A stretch of 14,174 bases of DNA from an uncultured Flavobacteriaceae bacterium. Lineage in GTDB: Bacteria; Bacteroidota; Bacteroidia; Flavobacteriales; Flavobacteriaceae. Location of the stretch: the NCBI GenBank assembly GCA_913031655.1, contig CAJWFY010000026.1:1-14174 (forward strand). Reading direction: 5' to 3'. Numbering within the stretch: position 1 is the first letter of the stretch; each line of letters begins with the position of its first letter. Shown in pieces: positions 7,309-14,174 of this stretch. The translations under genes were made by a program, and so were the position numbers. Under the pieces are notes generated by a model. It was not told the origin of the DNA. It worked only from the letters and a program-made list of their open reading frames with translations, and made no database searches.

Positions 7309-8190
7309 ATGACAAAAATTCAAATTAAACCTCTTTTAGAGGCTGGTGTTCACTTCGGACACTTAACAAGAAAATGGAATCCTAACATGGCCCCGTATGT
7401 GTATATGGAAAAAAATGGGATTCATATTATTAATCTTTACAAAACTGCTTCAAAAATAGAAGAATCTAGCGATGCTCTAAGTAAAATAGCTGCATCTGGA
7501 AGAAAGATTTTATTTGTAGCAACTAAAAAACAAGCTAAAGAAATTGTTTCTAAAGCGGCTTCTGATGTAAACATGCCATACATTACCGAGAGATGGCCTG
7601 GAGGGATGCTGACTAACTTTATAACTATCAGAAAAGCTGTTAAGAAAATGTCAGCAATTGATAGATCAAAGCAAGACGGGACTTTTGATGCATTATCTAA
7701 AAGAGAAAAATTACAAATTGACAGGCTAAGAGCTAAATTGGAAAAAAACTTAGGTTCAATTACCGATATGACTAGACTTCCTGGAGCATTATTTGTTGTA
7801 GACATAAGAAGAGAACATATTGCTGTTAGAGAAGCTCAAAAATTAAATATTCCAATTTTCGCGATGGTAGATACCAATTGTGATCCTAGAGATGTAGACT
7901 TCGCAATTCCATCTAACGATGATGCGTCTAAATCTATTGATATAATCCTTAATTATGTTTCTAGTGCAATCCAAGAAGGTTTAACAGAAAGAAAAAAAGA
8001 AAAAGATCAAGATGATTTAATTAAAGAAAAGGAAGAGTCTTCTAAAAAAAATCCTGTGACTGAAGTTAAAGAAGAGTCTAAAGAAGAGCCTAAAGAAGAG
8101 TCTAAAGGAGAGTCTAAAGGAGAGTCTAAAATTGATCCTACTGAAAAAAAGAAAAGGGTTAGAAAAAAAATTACAAAGAAATCTGAATAA
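7309..8190 (+). CDS. rpsB: 30S ribosomal protein S2 (uS2) with long charged C-terminal tail
   Basis: A 293-residue S2 (E. coli 241). The conserved body runs from 1 to about 228: LLEAGVHFGHLTRKWNPNM (9-27), an FVATKKQA segment near 68, TERWPGGMLTNF near 92-104, and the later stretch ALFVVDIRREHIAVREA followed by IPIFAMVDTNCDP. S2 binds the 30S head-platform junction near the mRNA exit and is needed for bS1 and initiation in many bacteria. The last 65 residues are an almost purely charged extension rich in Lys and Glu, including five 4-residue units EESK, EEPK, EESK, GESK, GESK (255-274), ending in a basic cluster KKKRVRKKITKK. tsf follows after 5 bases, the classic pairing. The start is ATG after an A-rich leader. 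Confidence 0.97.
   Translation: MTKIQIKPLLEAGVHFGHLTRKWNPNMAPYVYMEKNGIHIINLYKTASKIEESSDALSKIAASGRKILFVATKKQAKEIVSKAASDVNMPYITERWPGGMLTNFITIRKAVKKMSAIDRSKQDGTFDALSKREKLQIDRLRAKLEKNLGSITDMTRLPGALFVVDIRREHIAVREAQKLNIPIFAMVDTNCDPRDVDFAIPSNDDASKSIDIILNYVSSAIQEGLTERKKEKDQDDLIKEKEESSKKNPVTEVKEESKEEPKEESKGESKGESKIDPTEKKKRVRKKITKKSE
8071..8130 (+). repeat. 12-base tandem repeat inside rpsB, five units
   Basis: Five consecutive 12-mers begin at 8071, 8083, 8095, 8107 and 8119. Units 1 and 3 are GAAGAGTCTAAA, unit 2 has one change (C at its seventh base), and units 4 and 5 are GGAGAGTCTAAA. The unit is a multiple of three, so gain or loss of copies keeps the S2 frame and only alters tail length. The near-identical DNA suggests recent slippage-driven expansion. 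Confidence 0.9.
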
Positions 8191-8195
8191 CTATT

Positions 8196-9020
8196 ATGAG
8201 TAAAATAACTGCATCTGAAGTAAATAATCTCAGAAAAATGTCTGGAGCTGGAATAATGGATTGTAAAAACGCATTAGTAGAAGCAAACGGAGATACTGAA
8301 TTAGCTATTGAATTATTAAGAAAAAAAGGTCAAAAAGTAGCAGCTAAAAGAGCTGACAGAGAATCCTCTGAAGGAGCTGCAATTGCAAAAGTCAACTCTG
8401 ATTCGACTAGTGGTGTAATAATTTCTTTAAACTGTGAAACTGATTTTGTTGCTAAAAATGAAAGTTTCATTTCATTAGCAAACGAATTAGCTGATCTTGC
8501 TATTAATCACAATACAATGGATGAGTTCTTAAACTCTTCAATTGATTCTATGACAGTTAATGATAAACTAATTCAGCAAACTGGAGTTATTGGTGAAAAG
8601 TTAGTTATAGGTAGTTTTGAAAAAATATCAGCTTCTTATGTAGGAAAATATATTCATTCTGGAAATAAAATTGCTACAATTGTAGGGTTTTCTTCTTCTG
8701 TTGAAGGGATAGAAGAGGCCGCAAAAAATATTGCAATGCAAGCAGCTGCTATGAATCCTATTTCATTGGATGAGAGTGGAGTTGATCAAAAAACTATAGA
8801 CAAAGAAATAGAAATAGCTAAAGATCAATTAAGACAAGAAGGTAAACCAGAGGCTATGTTAGATAACATTTCCAAAGGGAAACTAAAAAGATTTTTTAAG
8901 GACAATACCTTAGTTAATCAAGATTATATTAAAGATAATAAACAAAGTGTTTCTTCTTATGTTAAGTCTATAGATTCAGATTTAACTATAACTGATTTTC
9001 GTAGAGTCGGCTTAGTTTAA
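8196..9020 (+). CDS. tsf: Translation elongation factor Ts
   Basis: A 274-residue EF-Ts (E. coli 283), the nucleotide exchange factor that releases GDP from EF-Tu in the cytoplasm. The N-terminal UBA-like domain carries the first signature LRKMSGAGIMDCKNAL (12-27). The second signature CETDFVAKN (80-88) includes the D83/F84 pair that inserts into EF-Tu. Two core repeats follow, with IAMQAAAMNP near 183-192 and the C-terminal module beginning about 230. It starts 5 bases after rpsB and is presumably translated from the same message. I see no unusual residue. Confidence 0.97.
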   Translation: MSKITASEVNNLRKMSGAGIMDCKNALVEANGDTELAIELLRKKGQKVAAKRADRESSEGAAIAKVNSDSTSGVIISLNCETDFVAKNESFISLANELADLAINHNTMDEFLNSSIDSMTVNDKLIQQTGVIGEKLVIGSFEKISASYVGKYIHSGNKIATIVGFSSSVEGIEEAAKNIAMQAAAMNPISLDESGVDQKTIDKEIEIAKDQLRQEGKPEAMLDNISKGKLKRFFKDNTLVNQDYIKDNKQSVSSYVKSIDSDLTITDFRRVGLV

Positions 9021-9031
9021 ATTTTTTTTAG

Positions 9032-9049
9032 AAGGTTTACTTAAGCCTT
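9032..9049 (+). other. Short hairpin between tsf and pyrH
   Basis: AAGGTTT (9032-9038) pairs with TAAGCCTT (within 9042-9049) as a 7-base stem including one G-T wobble, with a 4-base ACTT loop. A run of eight T lies before it and none after, so it is not a standard intrinsic terminator on either strand. It could stabilise the 3' end of the tsf message or be chance. Confidence 0.3.
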
Positions 9050-9081
9050 GTTAATATTATAATAATCATTGATTATATTTA
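9048..9081 (+). promoter_or_regulatory. Possible promoter of pyrH-frr
   Basis: TTG at 9048-9050, a 23-base spacer and TATATTTA at 9074-9081 give a Bacteroidota-like promoter with one mismatch at the last base of the -7 box and a spacer at the upper limit. Transcription would start near 9085, about 12 bases before the pyrH ATG. The 77-base gap after tsf leaves room for a separate promoter, but readthrough is equally possible. Confidence 0.35.
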
Positions 9082-9097
9082 CGATAATAATCCTAAA

Positions 9098-9802
9098 ATG
9101 ATTTATAAAAGAATTCTTTTAAAATTAAGTGGAGAAGCTTTACTGGGCGAAAGACAGTATGGTATTGATCCAGTTAGAATTTCACAATATGCCCAAGAAA
9201 TCAAAAAAGCTACTAACCTTGGAGTTGAGATTGCGGTTGTAATTGGTGGCGGCAACATCTTTAGAGGTGTATCTGCAGCAAGTAATGGAATGGATAGAGT
9301 TCAAGCTGACTACATGGGGATGCTTGCTACCGTAATTAACGGCCTAGCTTTACAAAGTGCGCTAGAAGAAGAAAACGTACCGACCAGACTTCAAACTGCA
9401 ATTAAGATAGAAGCAGTGGCTGAAGCTTATATCAAAAGGAAAGCTGTAAGGCACTTAGAGAAAAAAAGAGTTGTAATATTTGGAGCAGGTACAGGAAATC
9501 CATTTTTTACGACAGACTCTGCAGCTGTTTTAAGAGCTATTGAAGTCAATGCTGATGTGATTTTAAAAGGAACTAGAGTTGATGGTATTTATGATTCTGA
9601 CCCTGAAAAAAACAAAAATGCTACTCAATATGATTCTATTTCATTTGAAAGTGTTTTAAGAAAAAATCTTAAAGTAATGGATAGCACTGCTTTCACTTTA
9701 AGCCAAGAAAATAATTTACCTATTATTGTTTTTAACATGAACAAACAAGGCAATCTACTAAAAATAATTTCTGGAGAAAAAATAGGTACAATCGTAAAAT
9801 AG
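9098..9802 (+). CDS. pyrH: Uridylate (UMP) kinase
   Basis: A 234-residue hexameric bacterial UMP kinase of the amino-acid-kinase fold, converting UMP to UDP with ATP in the cytoplasm. Family features are KLSGEAL (9-15, ATP phosphate binding), VIGGGNIFRG (48-57), the UMP-binding DYMGMLATVING (71-82), GTGNPFFTTDSAA (131-143) and KGTRVDGIYDSDP (157-169). The length is typical (E. coli 241) and no key position looks altered. frr begins 6 bases after its stop, the usual bacterial neighbour, coupling nucleotide supply to translation genes. Confidence 0.97.
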   Translation: MIYKRILLKLSGEALLGERQYGIDPVRISQYAQEIKKATNLGVEIAVVIGGGNIFRGVSAASNGMDRVQADYMGMLATVINGLALQSALEEENVPTRLQTAIKIEAVAEAYIKRKAVRHLEKKRVVIFGAGTGNPFFTTDSAAVLRAIEVNADVILKGTRVDGIYDSDPEKNKNATQYDSISFESVLRKNLKVMDSTAFTLSQENNLPIIVFNMNKQGNLLKIISGEKIGTIVK

Positions 9803-9808
9803 CTACTT

Positions 9809-10360
9809 ATGGAAGAAATTGAATTTATTATTGAAACTTGTGAGGAATCTATGGATAACTCAATAAAACATCTTGAAAAAGCATTACTTAATATCCGGGC
9901 GGGGAAAGCAAGTCCTTCAATGCTTGCAAGTGTTAAATTAGACTACTATGGCTCATTAACATCTTTATCTCAAATATCAAATATCAACACTCCTGATGCT
10001 CAAACAATTTCAGTTCAACCATGGGAAAAAGATAAATTACTAGATATAGAAAAAGCTATAATGGTAGCTAACCTTGGTTTTAATCCAATGAATAATGGAG
10101 AGTCTATAATAATAACTATCCCTCCTTTGACAGAAGAAAGAAGACTTGAACTTGTTAAAATTGCAAAAACTGAAATAGAAGATTCGAAAATTAGTATTAG
10201 AAATTCTAGAAAAGAGGCAAATAATGAAATTAAAAAGTCTGAAGTTTCTTTAGATCAGAAATCTTTGTCTGAGGGAAGTATTCAAGACCTGACAAATAAA
10301 TCTATTTCTAAAATAGATCAAATATATTTGATAAAAGAAAAAGAAATCTTATCTGTTTAA
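9809..10360 (+). CDS. frr: Ribosome recycling factor
   Basis: A 183-residue RRF (E. coli 185), a tRNA-shaped two-domain protein that splits the post-termination ribosome together with EF-G. Visible landmarks are NIRAGKASPSML (28-39) in helix 1, the beta domain around 45-103 with ISVQPWEK (67-74), then PPLTEERRLELVKIAK (105-120) and SIRNSRKEANNEIKK (129-143). R131 corresponds to the essential E. coli Arg132. It starts 6 bases after pyrH with no promoter between them, so they share a transcript. Confidence 0.97.
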   Translation: MEEIEFIIETCEESMDNSIKHLEKALLNIRAGKASPSMLASVKLDYYGSLTSLSQISNINTPDAQTISVQPWEKDKLLDIEKAIMVANLGFNPMNNGESIIITIPPLTEERRLELVKIAKTEIEDSKISIRNSRKEANNEIKKSEVSLDQKSLSEGSIQDLTNKSISKIDQIYLIKEKEILSV

Positions 10361-10398
10361 GCAATTGAAAATCTAAAAATATTGAATTTTAAATACTA

Positions 10399-12768
10399 AT
10401 GAGCAAAACAAAACACTCCAAAATATGGGGAATTTTAGCTCGTGTAATTTTAAGGAATAGAATTCTTTTTTTGTTGTTGATATTACTGAATACGCTTTTT
10501 CTTTCTACGCAGTGGAAACATATGAAGTTTAGCTATACTGAAGCTAATTTGTTGCCAAAAAATCATTCTTATAATTTAGCGTATGATGATTTTACAAAAG
10601 TTTTTGGACAGGAAGGAAGCCTAATTTTAATTGCTGTAAACGATTCTAGTTTATTCGAGTTAGATAATTTTAATTCCTGGATTAAGTTAAGTGAAAGTTT
10701 CAAAAGTAATGAAGGGGTGAATAGCGTTCTTCATGTTGGAAATATTCCTGTTATTTCATTTATAGAAAATAAGAAATTTATTTTAGATTCCGTTACTAAT
10801 TATAGCTTCTCTAATGTATCAGATCTTAATAAATTTAAAACTAACCTTTTTAACGACTATCCTTTTTATGAGAATATTTTGTTTAGTGAAAACAAAAAAA
10901 CAGTTCAAACTGCAATCTATTTAAATAAAGAAATTATTAATAATGCTGAAAGAATATCTTTTATTAATGAAGTATTCATACCTAAAATAAAAGCATTTGA
11001 AAAGCTTACCGAAATTGATATTAGAATTTCTGGGATGCCCTATATAAGGACATTAAATGCTCAAAATATAATGGATGAGATCGGTAAATTTGTATTGATC
11101 GCTGTTTTGGTTACCGTACTTATTTTCTTTTTCTTTTTTAGATCTTACAGAGCTACCCTAATAACCCTTACTGTGGTCATAATTGGAGTTATGTGGGCTC
11201 TTGGGGTTTTAGGTCTTTTTAGATTTGAAATTACAGTACTTACTGCTCTTATCCCTCCTCTTATAATTGTCATTGGAGTTCCAAACTGTATATTCTTAAT
11301 AAACAAATATCAGCACGAGTTTAAAAAACACGGAAATCAAGCTAGATCACTTCAAAGAGTGATTTCGAAAATAGGGAATGCCACTTTAATGACTAATATT
11401 ACAACTGCATGTGGTTTTGCAACATTTATCTTAACAGACAGTGAAATACTAAAAGAGTTTGGACTAGTAGCTTCAATCAATATCATGTTGATTTTTATTT
11501 TATCTATATTATTGATACCAATAATATACAGTTTCATGCCTCTTCCTCAGGAAAAGCATTTAAAACATTTGAATAATATTTGGATTAATAAATTTGTTGA
11601 TTTTTTAGCTTTAACAGTCAAAAAATATAGAATTCCAGTATTTATTACCTCTATCTTGTGTTTGTGTATTAGTATTATAGGTATTTATAAAATCAAGCTT
11701 TCGGGAAATATGATTGAAGACATGCCTAAAAATTCAGAGTTTGTAAAAGACATAAAGTTCTATGAAAAAGAATTTAAAGGGATTTTACCAATCGAAATCA
11801 TGATTGATAGTAAAAGAAAAAATGGAATAACAAGATTAGCTACACTTAAACGAATGGATGATTTAAGTGAACATATTTTGAAAATTCCTGAACTATCTAA
11901 TCCTCTTTCAATAGTAAATTTGTCTAAATATATTAAACAATCTTTTTACAATGGTAATCCAAATTATTTTCAATTACCCTCTGCTCAGGAAAATACTTTT
12001 ATATCTTCTTATGTTAAAAACTCTAATCTAAAACTCGAAGAAAACAATAGTTTTATAAGTCAGGACGGTCAAATAGCTAGGATGACCACTATGATGGGAG
12101 AGGTTAATACAGAAAGAATGGAAGGTATAGAAGCCAGCCTTGTTAAAGGAATTGAACTATATTTCCCAAAAGAAAGGTATGATGTAACTATAACAGGTAA
12201 AACATTAGGCTATTTAAAAGGTACTAAATACTTGGTGAGGAGTTTATTAATATCACTATCTCTCGCTATAATATTAATATCTTTTATTATAATATACATG
12301 TTTCGATCTTATAAAATGGTCATCATTTCCCTTATACCTAATATTCTTCCGCTTTTATTTACAGGTGGAGTGATGGGGTTTTTAAATATCCCTATTAAAC
12401 CATCAACAATATTAGTTTTTAGCATAGCTTTTGGAATTTCTGTGGATGATACAATCCATTTTTTAGTAAAATACAGACAAGAATTAATAGCTAATAACTG
12501 GAAAATAAGAAAATCAGTATTTTCTTCACTTAAAGAAACTGGAATAAGTATGTTCTATACTTCTGTTGTACTTTTCTTTGGGTTTTCAGTATTTATGACT
12601 TCTAGTTATGGGGGAACTATTGCATTAGGAGGATTAGTTTCAACTACCTTATTATTTGCAATGCTAGCTAATTTGATTTTACTTCCATCATTATTGATTT
12701 CACTAGAAAAAAACATTTCAAATGAAAAAACTATAAAAGATCCTAAAATAAAGATGGTTTCGGACTAA
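10399..12768 (+). CDS. MMPL/RND-family transporter, 12 predicted helices
   Basis: A 789-residue inner-membrane protein with the duplicated RND plan. Each half is one helix (about 21-37 and 412-430), a large extracytoplasmic loop (about 38-229 and 431-612), then five helices (230-380 and 613-768). The short length and loop sizes fit the MMPL/HpnN-like branch and not tripartite drug pumps of about 1,040 residues. Helix 10 contains FGISVDDTIHFLVKY with the paired aspartates D683/D684 expected for proton coupling. The equivalent place in the first half reads IGVPNCIFLINKY and lacks acidic residues. The substrate is unknown; lipids or hydrophobic envelope components are typical for the branch. It lies 38 bases after frr and before asnS, a place where I recall such a gene in other Flavobacteriia. 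Confidence 0.9.
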   Translation: MSKTKHSKIWGILARVILRNRILFLLLILLNTLFLSTQWKHMKFSYTEANLLPKNHSYNLAYDDFTKVFGQEGSLILIAVNDSSLFELDNFNSWIKLSESFKSNEGVNSVLHVGNIPVISFIENKKFILDSVTNYSFSNVSDLNKFKTNLFNDYPFYENILFSENKKTVQTAIYLNKEIINNAERISFINEVFIPKIKAFEKLTEIDIRISGMPYIRTLNAQNIMDEIGKFVLIAVLVTVLIFFFFFRSYRATLITLTVVIIGVMWALGVLGLFRFEITVLTALIPPLIIVIGVPNCIFLINKYQHEFKKHGNQARSLQRVISKIGNATLMTNITTACGFATFILTDSEILKEFGLVASINIMLIFILSILLIPIIYSFMPLPQEKHLKHLNNIWINKFVDFLALTVKKYRIPVFITSILCLCISIIGIYKIKLSGNMIEDMPKNSEFVKDIKFYEKEFKGILPIEIMIDSKRKNGITRLATLKRMDDLSEHILKIPELSNPLSIVNLSKYIKQSFYNGNPNYFQLPSAQENTFISSYVKNSNLKLEENNSFISQDGQIARMTTMMGEVNTERMEGIEASLVKGIELYFPKERYDVTITGKTLGYLKGTKYLVRSLLISLSLAIILISFIIIYMFRSYKMVIISLIPNILPLLFTGGVMGFLNIPIKPSTILVFSIAFGISVDDTIHFLVKYRQELIANNWKIRKSVFSSLKETGISMFYTSVVLFFGFSVFMTSSYGGTIALGGLVSTTLLFAMLANLILLPSLLISLEKNISNEKTIKDPKIKMVSD

Positions 12769-12800
12769 AATTATAAATATAAATAGCAACTAAAAAACTT

Positions 12801-12808
12801 TATATTTG
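12801..12808 (+). promoter_or_regulatory. Promoter -7 box for asnS
   Basis: TATATTTG is an exact TAnnTTTG match in the 72-base gap before asnS. Transcription would begin near 12813, about 28 bases before the ATG. No TTG lies 17-23 bases upstream, so the -33 box is weak or absent. Confidence 0.45.
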
Positions 12809-12840
12809 ACAGATATAATTATTAATTTATTTTAAGAATA

Positions 12841-14174
12841 ATGACAATTAAAGATTTAATAAAAGACCCCTCAATATCTGAAAAAATCTCTATAAAAGGG
12901 TGGGTTAAAACATTTCGAGCTAATAGATTTATTTCTTTAAACGATGGATCTACTTCTAAAAACATCCAATGTGTTGTTGATTATGAAAAAACTGATGAAT
13001 TATTACTTTCAAAAATCAATAGTGGTGCTTCATTAAAGATCGAGGGGACAATAGTTGAAAGCCAAGGAAAAGGACAATCAATAGAGATTAAAGTGGAAAA
13101 TATAATTATTCTTGGAGAATGTGATCCAAAATCATACCCAATTCAACCTAAAAAACATTCTTTAGAGTTTTTAAGAGAAAATGCTCATTTAAGGGTAAGA
13201 ACAAATACTTTTAGCTCAGTAATGAGAATAAGATCTAGCATTTCATTTTCGATACATAAATATTTTAAGGAAAAAGGTTTTTTTTATGTCAACACTCCAA
13301 TTATTACAGGTAGTGACGCAGAGGGGGCTGGAGAAATGTTCAAAGTCACAACACTTGAGATTAACAATTCAAAGTTAAATTCAAAAAAAGAAATTGATTA
13401 CTCTGAAGATTTTTTTGGAAAAGAAACAAACTTAACTGTTTCTGGACAGTTAGAGGCTGAGAGTATGGCGATGGGACTAGGAAAAGTTTATACTTTTGGC
13501 CCAACTTTTAGAGCAGAAAACTCTAACACTTCAAGACATTTATCTGAATTTTGGATGGTCGAGCCTGAAATGGCCTTTTTTGATTTGAATGATAACATGG
13601 AGCTTGCAGAAGAATTTATAAAAGATGTTTTGAAAAATGTTTTAGAAGAATGTGAAGATGATTTAATGTTTTTAAATCAACGTTTGATAGATGAGGATAA
13701 AACTAAGCCGATGAATGAAAGAAACGATCTTACTTTATTAGATAAGTTAGATTTTGTAGTTAAAAATGATTTTAAAAGAATAACATATACTGAAGCTTTT
13801 GATATATTAAAGAGTTCTAAACCAAATAAAAAGAAAAAATTTAAATTTCCTATAAACGAATGGGGCGTAGACCTTCAAAGTGAACATGAGCGTTTTTTAG
13901 TAGAAAAGCACTTTAAGAAACCTGTGATTATTTATGACTATCCTGCTAAAATAAAAGCATTTTACATGCGAATGAATGATGATGGAAAAACAGTGAAAGC
14001 AATGGATATTCTTTTCCCAGGAATTGGAGAAATTGTTGGAGGTTCTCAAAGAGAAGAAAGACTTGATGTATTACAATCAAGAATTAAAGAATTGAACGTT
14101 GATGAAAAAGAATTAAGTTGGTATCTAGATCTTAGAAGATATGGAACAGTTAAACATAGTGGATTTGGTTTAGG
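12841..14174 (+). CDS. asnS: Asparaginyl-tRNA synthetase (3'-truncated by window)
   Basis: The first 444 codons are open to the window end; the family is about 465-480 residues, so only roughly 20-35 are missing. An N-terminal OB-fold anticodon-binding domain (about 16-100) is followed by the class II catalytic domain. That domain has HLRVRT (116-121), motif 1 around YVNTPIITGSDAEGAGEMF (149-167), VSGQLEAE (200-207), motif 2 FGPTFRAENSNTSRHLSEF (219-237; R224, E226, H233) and GGSQREER (400-407). The sequence ends in GFGLG (441-445), the beginning of motif 3. The VSGQLEAE segment and the lack of the large bacterial AspRS insertion distinguish it from aspartyl-tRNA synthetase. It charges tRNA-Asn with asparagine using ATP. 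The start is ATG with no Shine-Dalgarno sequence. Confidence 0.96.
   Translation, partial: MTIKDLIKDPSISEKISIKGWVKTFRANRFISLNDGSTSKNIQCVVDYEKTDELLLSKINSGASLKIEGTIVESQGKGQSIEIKVENIIILGECDPKSYPIQPKKHSLEFLRENAHLRVRTNTFSSVMRIRSSISFSIHKYFKEKGFFYVNTPIITGSDAEGAGEMFKVTTLEINNSKLNSKKEIDYSEDFFGKETNLTVSGQLEAESMAMGLGKVYTFGPTFRAENSNTSRHLSEFWMVEPEMAFFDLNDNMELAEEFIKDVLKNVLEECEDDLMFLNQRLIDEDKTKPMNERNDLTLLDKLDFVVKNDFKRITYTEAFDILKSSKPNKKKKFKFPINEWGVDLQSEHERFLVEKHFKKPVIIYDYPAKIKAFYMRMNDDGKTVKAMDILFPGIGEIVGGSQREERLDVLQSRIKELNVDEKELSWYLDLRRYGTVKHSGFGL

Noticed and set aside
7437..7805. 122-codon open frame on the minus strand inside rpsB
   Set aside because: It mirrors conserved S2 coding sequence; the long frame follows from codon composition and has no supporting motif.
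9022..9049. T run plus hairpin after tsf as a terminator
   Set aside because: The T run comes before the stem on the plus strand, and on the minus strand the stem is followed by A, so the order is wrong for both directions.
11352..11537. 61-codon open frame on the minus strand inside the MMPL transporter gene
   Set aside because: It is antisense to transmembrane coding sequence; its hydrophobic look is a by-product of the opposite strand.
1..14174. A novel defence, mobile or biosynthetic system
   Set aside because: All genes are recognisable housekeeping or widespread envelope families in a standard order; there are no integrases, transposases, attachment-like repeats or composition shifts.

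Overview
The window reads as core chromosome of an AT-rich member of the Bacteroidota, most likely order Flavobacteriales and possibly a marine lineage with a compact genome; that placement is inferred. Four things support it. The gene order rplM-rpsI-rpsB-tsf-pyrH-frr-MMPL transporter-asnS is, from memory, the usual flavobacterial arrangement. Several intergenic regions carry the Bacteroidota promoter pattern TTG, 17-23 bases, TAnnTTTG. No start codon is preceded by a clear Shine-Dalgarno sequence. The first gene is a GT117/DUF2723 protein and the second a thioredoxin-fold protein, both of types I associate with this phylum. No tRNA, rRNA, CRISPR array, insertion sequence or phage gene is visible, and the longest stretch between genes is 145 bases.

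Left part (1-3460): the C-terminal 622 codons of a large membrane GT117/DUF2723 protein run rightward and overlap by 8 bases, tail to tail, with a small thioredoxin-fold protein that has no catalytic cysteines. The thioredoxin gene lies behind a membrane-anchored metallophosphoesterase gene on the same (minus) strand, 45 bases away, so the two are probably one transcript. The metallophosphoesterase gene diverges from polA with only 18 bases between the two ATG codons.

Middle part (3479-10360): polA (DNA polymerase I) is followed by a translation and growth cluster: rplM, rpsI, rpsB, tsf, pyrH, frr. These supply two 50S/30S ribosomal proteins, S2 with its usual partner EF-Ts, UMP kinase for pyrimidine nucleotides, and the ribosome recycling factor. 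A near-ideal Bacteroidota promoter precedes rplM, which starts with TTG. The 145-base gap before rpsB can fold into three consecutive hairpins and is the best candidate for an undescribed regulatory element here.

Right part (10399-14174): a 12-helix MMPL/RND-type transporter of unknown substrate, then asnS (asparaginyl-tRNA synthetase) cut by the window end inside motif 3.

No unknown multi-gene system is present. The points most worth checking are the rpsB leader, the PolA proofreading domain whose catalytic residues look lost, a 12-base tandem repeat in the tail of ribosomal protein S2, the rplM leader hairpin, and the promoter that abuts the metallophosphoesterase start codon.
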